Origin: Chimonanthus salicifolius
Taxonomy: Eukaryota > Streptophyta > Magnoliopsida > Laurales > Calycanthaceae
Length of the DNA stretch: 64,000 bases
Assembly (NCBI GenBank): GCA_013350335.1
Contig: CM023533.1
Coordinates: 31,416,869-31,480,868 of the forward strand
Reading direction: 5' to 3'
The notes under the pieces are model-generated. The model had not been told where the DNA came from and did not search any database. It worked only from the letters and a program-made list of their open reading frames with translations. Positions 1 to 13,900 of the stretch are shown piece after piece. Position 1 is the stretch's first letter. The number at the start of each line of letters is the position of its first letter. The position numbers were made by a program, and so were the translations under genes.

Positions 1-181
1 AAAAAGAAGAAAATTCTTCATAGTACTTGCATACTTAAATAGATGCATTGATTCCAATTGATTGAACAAAGAATTCTCCATCTTCACATAATTGATTTTT
101 TTTTTTGGTTCAGCTAACTCTTTTTTCATTCATATGTTTACTCTTTTTTACCAGGAGATTTGAACATATATAATCTTTTCA

Positions 182-518
182 ATGGTTCAAGACAACCCTA
201 ATTCTGAATCACCTCAGCGAAAGCCGGGTCTCTTAAGAGATCAGGTTCAACTGGTAAAGAGAAAGGATTCTGATCGTTATGAAATTGTACCAATTCAAGA
301 ATCACTGTCATTTGAGAAAGGTTTCTTTATTGTGATTCGTGCATGCCAGCTGTTGGCACAGAAGAATGATGGGATAATATTGGTTGGGTTAGCGGGCCCC
401 TCTGGGGCCGGGAAGACGGTATTCACTGAGAAGGTGCTCAATTTTATGCCCAGCATAGCTGTAATATCAATGGACATGTACAACGATTCCAGTCGTATTA
501 TTGACGGCAATTTTGATG
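182..518 (+). CDS. TTM gene exon 1 (P-loop)
   Basis: It encodes residues 1-112 plus one base. The N-terminus is polar, and GPSGAGKT (72-79) is the nucleotide-binding loop. The exon ends at GATG before gtaatt. The frame reads on past the donor to a stop at 527, which shows the splice is needed. Confidence 0.92.
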
Positions 519-3500
519 GTAATTCCTGAGCTTTATTAGTCAACAATGAGTTAGTGTGTAACTTCTTCAAAAAATAAATAAATAATTAAAAAAGAAGATG
601 AAGAAGGAAAAAAAATGAGAGTTTGTGTGTTCCTCTTGACTCTTGAGAATACCATTCTTGTGTTTCTTTGACATGGGCATATACAATGTTTCATTGTACC
701 ATTCTTTCATCATCATTTTCGTCATAAGCCAAAGTCCGATCTATCCGGGGTCAGCTTTTTGAGTGCTCCTCCACCAATTAGCTCTATCATAGACCATAAA
801 TTCAATTACTCGACTATCTAACATGTCTTTTTTTATCCCATCCCTCCATATTTTTAGTGGTCTACCCCTCCTTGTGCCTACAATTTGTAGCCTTTCAACT
901 CAACGTATTGGGGTTGTCTTTGGTCTTCTACTTACATGACTAAACCACCTCCAACATGTGCAGCGATTTTTTTGGCGATAGTAAGTTCTTAATCATTCAT
1001 ATCATCTTTATTATGGATTGCTAATCCTACAAACTATGAGGCATTTTCTTATTTATTTTCTATTGGAAAGACCCAAGTAGGATCTGTAGGATCACCTCAT
1101 CATCCAATTGGGAGATATTTGGATATGGACACAATGTGGGCCCTGCTTATAGCATTGCCGATTGCACAGGAAAATGTCATTTTTTTAAATGATTATCATA
1201 TTAAACTAGTTAAAGGAACCAAAACACATGGCAATCTTTCTCATGATTGAATGTTTTAACAGACCCACGCTTGACAGACTATGACACTTTGCTTGAAAAT
1301 ATTCATGGTTTGAAAGAAGGAAAGCCTGTTCAGGTGCCAATATATGATTTCAAGTCAAGTTGTCGTACAGGATACAGGTTGGATCTCTCTCCATCCAATT
1401 ATACATCTCAGCATTTTCATATAATAAATGAAATATTTGTATCATCTTTTCATTAGCTTTATTATTTTTTCTTAAAATTCTACCTTTACTGCCAACAGAA
1501 CACTTGAAGTCCCCAGCTCGCGTATTGTAATCATTGAAGGAATCTATGCTTTGAGCGAAAGGTTGCGGCCTGCCCTTGATCTTAGAGTGTCTGTGACAGG
1601 TGGCATCCACTTTGACCTGGTGAAAAGAGTTCTACGAGACATACAGCGTGCTGGCCAAGAGCCAGAAGAAATAATTCATCAAATCTCCGAAACAGTGTGG
1701 TCACTTTCCCGTGCTTTATTTTGGATGCATGCAGTATATATTTGAAAATGTGGGATAAACTGCTAATATTCCATGTACTTTAATGTTCCATGTGTTATAG
1801 AGCCTAGACATACAACTATGGTATCTATTCTTTTCTAGGTTGGAATGTCTATGAGATCAATCAAAGTGCACGGGGCTCCTTTTACATAGACATGAATGAG
1901 TTTTGCAATGTCTAAAAATAATAGTATGAGTTGTATGGGCAGTTTCTAGCAAGTAAATATACTAGGGCGAACCACTGGTTCGGCTATACAAGCTGTGCTT
2001 TGTGATTAAAATAATTAATACGATGATCTCAGTCATGGATGAAGATGCATAAGATCTCCCCAACCATCTGAAGTTTCCATCATTAAATGTTGATGATTGG
2101 CTGTATGTACATTTGCCATCTATTCCACAGCAAGCATTATCCAATCATGGGATATTGGGAGTACTCTCCTCCCCTCCTGGAAAGTTCGACCGTATGACTA
2201 GGTTGCCAGTTGGTCGGCCTTGCTGCTACTATTACTAGTTAGAAAAAAGAAAAGACAGGGCTGTTTCTCTCTGTCAAGCATCAATATTATGCCTCTTTTT
2301 TATTAGGCATCTGCAACCTCTAATCTTAGAAGAAACTGATGCATGAATCTTTTAGCTGACAAATTCCTCTAATGGCTTTAATCTAACTTTGGTGTTCTTT
2401 GCAGGTATATCCAATGTATAAGGCTTATATAGAGCCAGATCTACAAACTGCGCATATTAAAATCATCAACAAATTCAATCCCTTCACAGGATTCCAGAAT
2501 CCGACTTACATTTTAAAGGTTAAATATGTGGTTCATTTTGTAAAATATTATGTGAAGAGGAATTTTATGATCCTCAGGTTTAGGATGTGCTATATTATTG
2601 AAACTTGAGTTTGTAACTGTTGGACATACACATGACCAAAATAACCAGATTGAGACCAGACCCCCCCAACCCCCACCCCCAACTGTACGGTCATGGTTAT
2701 TCCATCAAGGGGGACTTTAGGGGGGCTCTGTGTCATACTCTGGTGGGGCCTATCATATCAACAATCTGACCAACGAATATAGGTTCTATTTGTACTGATT
2801 TGAGGACCAAGGAAATTGTGCATATCGTCCTGAATGATGATTATATAATTCCTCTCAATTAGGGGTACCTTTACTGATTAGTTTTATAACTGCCTAAATT
2901 GTGCACTAAGTGTTGTTTATTATTGTAGTCGGCAAAGACTGTGTCTCCAGATCAGATCAAGGCTGTCTTTACCCAGGATCATACGGAAACTATGGAAGAG
3001 ACATATGACATATATCTACTTCCACCAGGTGAAGATCCAGAAGCATGCCAGTCATATCTGAGGATGCGGAACAGGGATGGAAAATACAGTCTTATGTTTG
3101 AGGTCTGGTTTTCTATTAACTTGATAGTGTCTTCTTCATGAGATATCTTTTACTTTGGACTCAGACATGGAGGTGGTCTTATGTATATCCTTACATATCT
3201 TAGTTACTTATCCCTCACAAGCACAAGAAATAAATTATTTGTTATCATGAATGTACTCTTAAAGATGAATGGTACAGTGTGAGAAGCATTGCAAGACTAG
3301 GGTAGGACTACATGTGGTTGCTACAAGTTAGACAGGAGGCTTACCTGGATTACATGTGTCACCCTGATTGAAAGAAAAATACCATCTAACCAGTGCCTGC
3401 AAAAATAATGATAAGCTCCTTTTATCTAGCCGTTTATTCTCAGGGCCCTTTATGGATGCCTAGAATTATGTGATTGTGGAGTTTCTGATGAGCTTTTGGC

Positions 3501-5540
3501 CACACACAGCCATGGTTGGTCCTCATCTAACAGTTCATCATCTCTACAATATAGTGTGAGTGCATTATTCCCCCTTTAAATGTTGGGGTAGTTTGAAATA
3601 AATGTCAGATAGTTTGATCTCTGTGCGATCTATTCTGGCAGAGAAATTTAAGTAGGTAATTTTTTTTTAATTGTCGAGAGATATTGAACTTAAGAATCAT
3701 TAAAACCTGCCAGTTTTTAGGAATCAATTGAGGTTTTTTTTTTAATGGTGTTTATAGACTTTGAATTATTGTTGTTTGATGTGGACATCATGAATGAACC
3801 CAAGGCTGATGAAATTGCTTCCTTTGCCATGCAATTCTACAAGATTTTTAACCGTGGCAAAGGTGGGGTGAAATTAGCTAATTAAAGCTTCAAATTGGTG
3901 TCTTTAATGCACATAGACTCACCCATGGGCCCAGGCCATTTGAGAGCACAATGGACCCCACATGGAAGGTTGCAAGGCCAAAACCCTCTCATTAAAGTGG
4001 AGTTACGAATTTCACATGGATGGTGACTAGGTTTTCTTTATTTGACATAATCCCTGTCGCGTATTGCGCGGATGATTCTCTCGATCTCGAATTGAGTGAG
4101 GCTGGCCCCCCCGGGGGGACGCTCGGGGAACTTGTCCCCCGATCTCTTGCGGAAAACGAGGCGGCCTTATACAGGCAATGGTTGCCCCTGGCGGCTCAGC
4201 TCTCCAGCTCCAACATGAACATGGACTCTTATTCCTCCTTGGGCTCTCCCTTGGGCGCATGAACTTAGAAGCTTGTGATCGGAGGAAACACATCACTCAT
4301 CCTAGGTGGCAACATATGATTGGCAGAAAACGAGCAACAACTTTGCAAGCATAATTCAGGCATCAAACGATATCAAAGACCTTTCCAGCAAGCCCAAGTT
4401 CATATGATTCCAACTTATGTAACCCAAGTTATGACTGCTTTAGTGAACATGTGTCAAGAGAAGCCAAACTGTAGCCATGGACGACTCCTTTCGTACTATC
4501 ACTCCCCCAAAATGTGTAAAACTTCTCATGGCGCCCACAACCCCTAAATTCTCTCCCTTAGGCGTGTGCGACTCTTCCTAGGTGCATGGAGTGGAGATCT
4601 CTCATTGGTTGAAGACACATCATCATCCTACATGGTCTTTCCCCATTGGCTAGCTTGAACTCTCCCATTGGTGCATGTATTCTTCTCCAACGAGTTTTGC
4701 ACTCTCCCATTGGACTCCACCTCTCCTTGGACATGTGGTTTGAAGACTTTTGGAGGACTTGGACACCTCATCTATCTTAGTTGTAATTTTCTTATTAGTT
4801 GTAATTTATTTTCTTTTTTCCCATTGGTTGGTTGCCACAATTGAGTCAAATTCCACAAGATTCCCACACATGTGGGATGGTTTCCACGCCAGCCATGGTG
4901 GTTTAAGCTTAATTAGGTCTTGGTTAAGGTCAAATTTTGTACTATAAAATTATAAATAATAGGCTTGGGTCTCCACTCAAGGTACTTGAGTTTGGTGTTT
5001 GTAATCTTCAAGTTTGAAGTAAAGTTGAGACAAGTTTCAAAGTTTGGAATAAGTTTCAAGTTCGTTCTCCATTTGAAGCTAATTTCAATTGTTTGTTTTG
5101 GATTAAATTATTATTTGCATTTCCATTCTGTTTTAGCACCTTATTTGATTAAGTTTCGATTTTGGAATTGCATTTTCTTTTCATTTAATTCAATCCAACT
5201 AGAAACTAGTGTTCTTTGGAAATTAGTTCACCAAAGATTGCCATTAGTGTCATCTTTGGTAAGGAACCACTTTGACTCTTCCCAGAGTGATTCAATTTGG
5301 TTTAGGAACCACTTCGAACGGAAGTTTGTTTTGTCCGAATTGCCTGTGAGGACTAAGGACAGGTTTTGACACTACCTTGGTTTACATCATTGTTACATGT
5401 AATGAGTCTAGAGAAACCATGTATAACCATGTTTCTTACATATCATTGAAATATATTTGTGACATGTAACATGTGGGCTTTAACATACTCATCAATATTC
5501 AACATTAAATATGTGAATACAAATGAATGTTCTCTTATTT

Positions 5541-5576
<36 letters not shown>

Positions 5577-7904
5577 ATTATAGGTTTTTTTTTTCATGTT
5601 TTGTTAATGAAATTGCCAATATGAATGATATTGACTGTATATCATCCAATCTGTGGAGATACTATCAGTTTCACTATAGAAAAATTTGTGCTCACTGCTC
5701 AAATACCCTAGACTTAAAATCATCAGGCTATATTCTGAAACTCACACTTTCTTGTGACCTTCCATCATGGAATGAAGACTTCTTTTAACTTGATGTTGAG
5801 ATGAAAATAGCTGCCAGTTTAAAAGCCCTTGAGGTCCACTTGAAGCAAGCTTCAGGGTTTTCAATCTGTTATGAAATAAAAATGCAATCACACAATCAAT
5901 CAAGCAATCACACAAGAGAACACTGAGATTTTACGTGGTTCGGCAATACCACCTACGTCCACGCAGCGTGATGATTTCACTAAGATGAGGTTCCTGGACA
6001 AGTTTCAAGGATTACAAACTAACCCTACTTCTCTCCATTCACAACTCAAGAAAACCCTAGGGGAAAGAGACATTATATACTTGTGCCTTAACACAGACTG
6101 GGCCCAACATGCAATCCAAGCCCAAAATGACTTTGAGCCATAAACCCAGCGAACTCTACCTTGGCGAAAAATGTACCTTTTGGAGAATGTTGAAATGTGT
6201 TTATTACACCTCCACCTGTTGTTCTCCATCCACAGTTCTGCATTTTATGTAAGATGCCCATCCCCACACCCTGGGATGATCCACCAATCTTCAGTAAGAC
6301 TGATCAGGCCCAACCAGGCTCCACCTTGAGCTTGACTGCTGAGGTTTGTCCAATCCTGCACTCTGGATTCAAGGGAGCTCTGGGGTTATGCTGTTGTATT
6401 AGATCTCCCTGCATTTGCATTTCTGACCTCTCTGATTCTCGATTTGGAATCTACACTGCTCAAGTGCCTTAGCCTACTCTCTGTCTGGAGTAGATCTGCT
6501 TAGGCCTGCACCTGCCTGAAACCCTTCTGCTCTGGTTTCTATAGAGAAACCCTTGATCTTGATTGGATCTACTGGGTCCTGCCATGCTTTCTCTCACCTC
6601 CACCTACTTGGGACGGTGTTGAGCTGTGTCTCAAGGTCCCTAACTTGCAGGAATCTACTCTCTGCTGCAAATCTGGAAGCTTGCTGCCTCCTCCTTCTTG
6701 AAGCTAATCCCTACCCCTTTGATCTAATCTGATCTGTTGCTGTAGATGCACAAGCAAAACTGAGATACTGACGTGCTGCTTTCTTTGCACTTGGACGCAA
6801 ATTGCCTAGGACTAGGACCGAACAGAGTGCTCACTGTATGGCAGTTACTGGTGGCCCCTTTCTTCTCAATCTGATCTGGTAATATAACAGATCTGAGATT
6901 GGACATGTTGGCTGCCTCTGATTTGTGATTTTGTGTGATGCTGCGCTGATCCGACGAACCTTGCTTTGACACCACTTGTTATGAAATAAAAATGCAGTCA
7001 CACAATCAATCAAGCAACCACACAAGAGAACACTGAGATTTTACGTGGTTTGGCAATACCGCCTACGTCCATGGAGCGTGAAGATTTCACTAAGATAAAG
7101 TTCCTGGACAGGTTACAAGTATTACAAACTAACCCTATCCATCCCTTCCTCTCAGTCTCTCTTTCTCTCCATTCACAGCTCAAGAAAACCCTAGGGGAAA
7201 GAGACATTATACTTGTGCCTTAACACAGACTGGGCCCAATGGGCCTAGGCCCAACAGACAATCCAAGCCCAAAAGGACTTTGAGCCATAAACCCAACATG
7301 ATCTACATCTGTCTTTTAGCACTCAAGTATGAATTATCTAATTATGAATTCTGACAACATTCTATCACAACCCTTGGATACGCCTCTTGATATGGGATAC
7401 AAATAAAAAAATTCTGCCTAGGGGTCGTTTGTCTATTATCCTCGAAGAAAGCAATTTTGTGGAAAAAATTATGTTAGGGTTTCATTCATATTATCCAACA
7501 GGTACTACGAAATCCAGCCTCATATCAAATTTTGGAGAATCGGGTGTTTTGATTGTTTGTGTCAAATTTTTTATTTTCATTGAAAATGAATGAACCATTG
7601 TCTTGGAGAGTGAGGAAAACCTCTTTTTTCCTCAATGAATTCTCCTATTCCCCCACGGGAAATGGATTCCTTGAAAGGAGAGAAAAATGTCACATTTCTT
7701 GTGATCTTGGCAAAGAGCCCTCATTCCATGAAAAAAAAAACCTCATATTCCATGCCCTTTAGTTTTCATAGCTGGAAAATGATAAACAGTCCCTTAGGGA
7801 CATACATAAGCATAGCCTGATTTATCCAATGTCCAGCACATCTCTATAGCTCTTTGCTTCTCATAGATATGTCAGGTGTACTCAGACCTTTTTTAAACTC
7901 CCTG

Positions 7905-7938
<34 letters not shown>

Positions 7939-10900
7939 CTATTCTTCTGATAAAACAGATGAAGTATAGAATAAGATATAATGAATAACCTTTGCACTCA
8001 CACACTTACACCTATAGCATCTTTCCATGTATCGTGTAATTCCTCTCTATGATAGTTCATTGTGATAGAACTTTGTCACGTGGGTTGATGAGGCTGGCAG
8101 TATAGTGTGATCTCCACGACACTTACTTGGTAACCTGATGAGACCTATGAGCCCTGTGAACTTGGGGCTCCAACATGCGAACGCAGATTCATACTAATAT
8201 TGAGAAGTGTTTTCATAAGTAAGTGGTTTTTTCTTTTTTTTTCTTTTCATCTTTTTGGTCCAAAAGGTCTAGAAAGTTTTATTTGGATAGTTAGAAAAAC
8301 AACTACTATAGAAGTGTATGACCATTATATTTTTTTTGAAAGGCAGTATACGGCCCTTATATGTATCAATTCATGGGGGTCACTCAAGGAATTCAGAGTA
8401 GAAGAGAACACGATGGAATGGTCTTCATGATCGACTTCAAGGTGGGTCCAGGTTATTTGGAAAATTTTGCCTTTGATGGTCACTCAAGGAATTCAGAGTA
8501 GAAGAAACATTTGGATATCTGAAGGGGAGTTGTTTGCCATTGGCAAATCCTTGTGCTTTTGTTGTGCCTGTTGGCTGATGGGAACCAAGGAGTGTGTTAT
8601 ATTGATTTGGAGAATGAACGGGGAGCTGTATAGTCTAGACAAGTTAAATGAGAAGCAACCAAGGCTCAGTTAAAGATTAAAGTTTGAGGGAATTAGGGTC
8701 TTTGGGGTCTGGAGGCACAAAAAATGACCGCCAAATTTTATTTGCATTTTAGAAAAATAACAGCCATTAAAGTGTATGACCATCTTATGTATCAATTTAT
8801 GTAATGTATGATTACTTGGATGACTATTAACATTGTCAATGTTAGCAAGTTTTTGAAAATGGATTTTGGTCTCTCTTCTATGGCCTCTTTTGGCTTTTCT
8901 GTTTCTTGGGTCTCTCGTTCTGTTAATTCAGATGTTGATGACATGGTGTGTCAGAGGTTGTGATGCAGGCCATTTCCTGCATTTGGTAACGGTGGGTTTG
9001 AATTTTCCACCGCCTCATTCTGGTGCACAATCTTTTTCCACCACTTGCTCCCCCTCAACTGTCACCCCTTCGCCCTGTTGTACAGATTCAAACACATTTA
9101 CAAAGGTGTCAGTGTCCGATGGTGGCAGTTCTGCCTGCTGGCTTGAAGATGGCACATCATGTCGCTCAATGTATTGCATTGTCTTTTCTGTGGACTTGAG
9201 CAGTCCCAATTTGATTTTAACGCCATCTTTGGTGAATGCGAAGACATTCTTTTCACCTTCATGCATTTTTTTCCTGCCATACTGCCATGATCTACCCAAT
9301 AATAATTGACATGCGTCCATAGGTATGACATCACACCATACTTCGTCAAAATACTTGTTGTCCAAGGAGAATGAAGCCAAACATCTTTTGCTTACCGGTA
9401 CCTCGTTACCTTTTTTGACCCAAGAGATATTGTAGGGTTTAGGTAGCTTTTCGGTTCTGAGTTTCAATTTCTCCACTGTGCGCTTTGACACTGCATTTGT
9501 GCAACTGCCTCCGTCAATGATCATGTTGTAGATTTTTCAGTTGATGGTGCACTTCGTCTGAAAAATACTCGAGCGAAAGCCAATCTTCTTCTTCTTCCTG
9601 ATTTGCCATCAATGTTTGCCTGATCATGAACGCCTCACCGACGGTGTCACCATATATTATCTCATCTTCTTCAGCATCAGGGTCGATGTCATCGTGGGGC
9701 TCTTGCTTTTCTTCTTCTTCAAACAAGTTCACGTTTTTTCCATGGACACTCAGTTGAGTAGTCCTTATTCGTTGCACTTGAAACACCTGGGCTTCTTTTT
9801 TTCTCTAGCATCCGACATTGGCGATTTTTCCCCCGCCTTTGGTGATGGCTTGGAACTAGATGTGTTGCGGTCAAAAGTACCTTTGTTAGGTAAACTAGAC
9901 TTAGGAGGGAGTTGAGGTCTAGTTACCCGCTTCTGGATCTTTTCAAAATGCACCTCCTTTTGGAATCCGCTAGGTCCGGGCATACGAACGGTTGCATCGC
10001 GTCTGCAATGGAGAGCCTGAGTCCGTCTTTGAATCTTTGGATGGTTTGGAACTTAGTCTCTGACAGATTGTTGCGTGTAAGCAACAAGTAGGATTCCTCT
10101 GCATATTCTGTCACAGTTCTTTCTCCTTGCCTCAACATCTATAGTCTGTGGCATAACTGTCAGGTAAGAAGGTTTTTTGCATTATTGATTTCAACTTACT
10201 CCACGACTGTATTTTTCGCTTGCCTCGGTTCTGCCTTTCCACCTTAACCTTCTTATATCATGCCAGTGCTCTGCCTCTTAATCTAGCCACCAATTGGGCT
10301 GTCTTCGGGTCTGGTAGGTCTTTGAACTCAAAGACGTTTTCCACCATTTCCAACCAGTCCATGAACTCATAACCATACATTCCTCCAGAAAATTCCGGAA
10401 TTTCAACTCGAATTCCGAAGGTTCTGTTGTTCTCCTGCTGGTGATGTCTTTCTTTGCGTCTGTTTGCGAACAGGTTCCGTACATCTTCCTTTGATGAAGA
10501 GGATTTGGCTCTGCTGCTTCCTCGGTTGGATCCGCTTGCGGATCTGTTGTCTTGTCTTGTTCGCAGTCTTTCAATTTCTACGAGAGAGTCCTCCATCCCT
10601 CAGGTCAACACTTCAACTCGGCGGATCAATTCTGCATTCTGGCAATTGAACTTTGTATTCTGGTGAGTGATCTTGGTATTTTGGCGGTCAACTCCGCAAG
10701 TTGGCAGGTTTCCGGTGTTTCCGCCATTACAATTGACACTTGCCTCGTTCTACCCTTTGGCATTGAAGTGGAGAAATCCTGTCTCACAAAAGATAAAATG
10801 CTCAACTGAAACAAAAATGGTCCCTAACCAATAGGGCGATGTAGGATCCAATCTTTGATTACCACTTGATGCAGGCCAAGCTGCAATATGAAATTTAGAT

Positions 10901-13900
10901 ATGAGTTTTTAAGCCTGAATCACGGATTTTGATAAAGAAACCCAGCATTCTCGAGTTCAAATACGGTCTGAACATGGAGAACCTTCTTAAGATTTAACTC
11001 GGAATTGCGGAGTACACGTTTAATTAGAATAAATGGAGGAATGCATTAATGAGAATTTAAAATGCAACTAAGATGACCAATTAATCTAATTAAAACTTAC
11101 TCAACATAATAAGCACAAAGTAAAATCGAAAGACATCAACTCACCGTCCTAGATAGATGGAGGAAAAGAAAGCTCCTGCTTTTCTTTAATTTTTATCAAA
11201 TATTCAAAGTCCGAATAACAAGGAATTGGCCAACATATCTTTATAAGGCCTTATTTGAAATAAAAAAAGAAATAATATCAACATAGAAATACCAAATGGG
11301 TCGAACGGTCTACACTGCTTTCTTCTCTCTTTGGAATTCTGTATACGGTCAAGGCTCCATGTTCCTATTTCCTTTTCCTTACCCATTTATGCAACTGTAG
11401 CAAAGAATGGGGTGGTGGGACCCCCTCTTTACCTCCTCTTTCGTTTCTACTTGGTGTACATGACTTTGGGAAGCTGGGTTTATTTCTTTCCATTTCCATT
11501 CTCTGCAATATATTTTCTTGCCATTGCTGTCCTTTATTTTTTCTGTCGGCCAGCGCAAATCCGTACAGTAAATTCATCTCCGTAATCTTATCCCTCTTTC
11601 CTGACTCTTCCTTCTTTTTTCTGCTATCTCCACTGCCTGACATGCATGGCTGGGCGTTGGTGACAGCTCCTTGCTTTCCTCCTTTCATTCCTGATGATAA
11701 CTCCTCTACCGTCCAGCTTACTGGCTGGATTTCTTTCCTTCCATTTCCCTGATTTCCCTGGACTGGAACGGTCCATGCAAATGGGGCAGCAGCGCTCCTC
11801 GCCTTCCCATTTTTGTTGCTGATTTTTCTCTGGCTTCTGACAGATCTTCTTAATCTTCCACCAATCCTGCCAGCAGGATCGACCACTGTTTGCTGCTGTT
11901 TTCCTTCTATTGTTTCTTATTTTTGGCACCTGCTGATCTTTCGTTGGTAGTATAGAATCTGGCTGCAAGTCAGCATCCCATCCTTCGAGTACTTTCCCTT
12001 CTTGCTCTCGTTCATCGGTTGGGCATCCACCGTGTGGGGTCCTCACGGGAGTGGCTCCACGGCCACTTTGGCGCTTCATGTGAGACCCACTTGATGGTGA
12101 GACAGCTGGTCTCTCTTCCTGGATCGCTACTGGGCTCAGGTCCATGGGCCTTGAAGGACCAAATTGCTTCTAAGTGGGCCCAAGACTAATGAGAATGGGC
12201 TCTATGGATCGTGTCTGTGGCCCATGCTTTCCTCCATCCATCCAATGATATATTTCAAGGGGCTATCTCTTCAATTGGGTCTAGTTGGGCCGGGCCATCT
12301 TCGTCCGAGCTTGAGCTGGACTCGGTGCTTGCATCAGGTTGTCTTTACCTTCGGAAATTGTTCATAAGTTTTTTTAATTTGTTGGGGTTTTTTGTTTGTT
12401 TAGTTTTCTGTTGTGGGTGGTGGGTTTTCTTTACCCGCCTTTTTTGGTCTCTCTTATGTTTTTTTTTCTTCTTTTGATTAATGAAGTTACCTTTAAAAAA
12501 AATGGATTTTTGGTGATTCCTTTCTATGTGGAAATGTGTAGATACAATCTCTATCAAAATGCTCCCATTGTTTCAAATAAGGTGTCAAACCACAAATGTC
12601 CAATCTACTGTTTTATTTGTTCCTCGGTGGAGGAACCTGTGGATCATTTCTTTAATAGGTTGTCGGACTTTTCCATATGGAGTTTCTTCTTCTCATATTT
12701 GACCCTTCATTCCCCAGTTTGATCTTCACGACTGTTCAAGTTGGGGATTGGTCATTTGGAAATTTTACCTTGCCAATCACTTAGAGAATTTGGAAAAGAA
12801 ATAAAATGGGATCACTGAGGCGAATTATTTACCATTGGGTTCATTATAGGTGAAAGCTGAACTGTTGTGCTTCTGTTGGTCCTGTTAGAAAACGGTTGTG
12901 AAAACTGCATATCTCCACTCTTTTAATTTTTGTGTTGGTTGGAGGAATTTGTTGATCACTTTTTAGAATAATTGGATGCCAAATTGTGTACTGTGGAGTG
13001 TCACCTTCAACGTTTGACCTTTCTTTCATTTTTTTTTTTTAAATTTTCACTTCTTCATGTAAATTTGGTTGGGTCTTGCTCCCCAGTTTGGTTTTCACGA
13101 CTCTTCAAGTTGGGGCCTGGTCATTTGTAAATTTTTCCCTTGGCGATCACTTAGGGAACTTGGAAAAGAAACAAAATGGGATGACTGAGGAAAATTATTT
13201 ACCAATGGGTTGCTTAAGGTGAAAGGGAAACTGTTGTGCTTCTGTTGGTCTTGTTAGAAAAGGGTTGTGGAAACTGTGTATCTCTAATTTTTTATTTTTT
13301 TTTGTGTTGGTTGGAGGAATCTATTGATCATTTTTTTTAAATGGTTGGACGTAAAATTGTGTGATAAGGAGTTTTTACCTTCCACTTTTGACCTTTCTTT
13401 CATCTTTTCTTCCCCCACACCAAACAAAAAAAGAAAAAAAACCAGCGCCACCACCCTCACCTTTTTTTCACTGTTGAATGGTGCTTTTTTGTTTGTGGGC
13501 CTTCTGATGACTCCTATAGGGTGTGGAGGTCTTGGCAGCATGGGAGGATTTACAATAAAAGATGCTTTCTTAGGCCAATTTCAAGTGGAAGGCTGGAATC
13601 CAATTAGGAAATTTCATATTGTGCATAGATTCAAAATATATCTCAAGTTTTTAAATGATGCTAAGCTAATCCCTTGGGGTTAAGGGCAACAAACATCTCT
13701 AACTAATCAAAATATATCTCATAACATGCCTGCTTCTCTCTCTCTCTCCCCCTCTCCCTCTCTTGTTTCCTTATTAATATCATTTTTCCTTGTGAATGTT
13801 AAAAAAAACCTTAGTTAATAACATGCAACTGAGAACTACATGAAATGGTGGTCCAGAAGACTATAGGAAAGTGTCCTCAACAAGATGGTTTCATGCCCTT

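Larger units (their letters stand above)
5867..7298 (-). mobile_element. Nonautonomous LTR retrotransposon (TRIM/LARD-like)
   Basis: Two directly repeated arms (5867-6208 and 6977 to about 7298) begin TGTTATGAAATAAAAATGCA on the + strand and share long blocks such as gagattttacgtggtt. Beside the right arm, gctttgacacca (6963-6974) is the reverse complement of TGGTGTCAAAGC, close to the initiator-Met tRNA primer site, so the element runs on the - strand. Beside the left arm, cctccacctg gives a purine-rich tract on that strand. The 768-bp interior has no gag or pol frame. The outer part of the right arm seems truncated or diverged beyond 7298, and I see no clean target duplication. Confidence 0.75.
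8961..11402 (-). mobile_element. Decayed Ty3/gypsy retrotransposon (LTR, gag, protease)
   Basis: On the - strand the order is LTR (10867 to about 11402), a primer-like site (TGGTAATCAAAG, just left of 10867), gag fragments, zinc knuckle (CFKCNE) and aspartic protease. Reverse transcriptase, RNase H and integrase are missing left of 9015, so the element is deleted or truncated. The LTR has TG...CA ends (TGCTACAGTTGCATAAATGG to CCTGCATCA on the - strand) and a TATAAAG-like box, but the outer boundary is tentative. Confidence 0.65.

Noticed and set aside
8961..8985. tgatgcaggcc at 8961 as the second gypsy LTR
   Set aside because: Only about 11 bases match the 10867 LTR start before the sequences diverge.
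11365..12145. Two overlapping 173-codon - strand frames
   Set aside because: Different frames, low-complexity Lys/Arg/Gly composition, no recognisable domain. They overlap the supposed gypsy LTR edge and L1 tail region.
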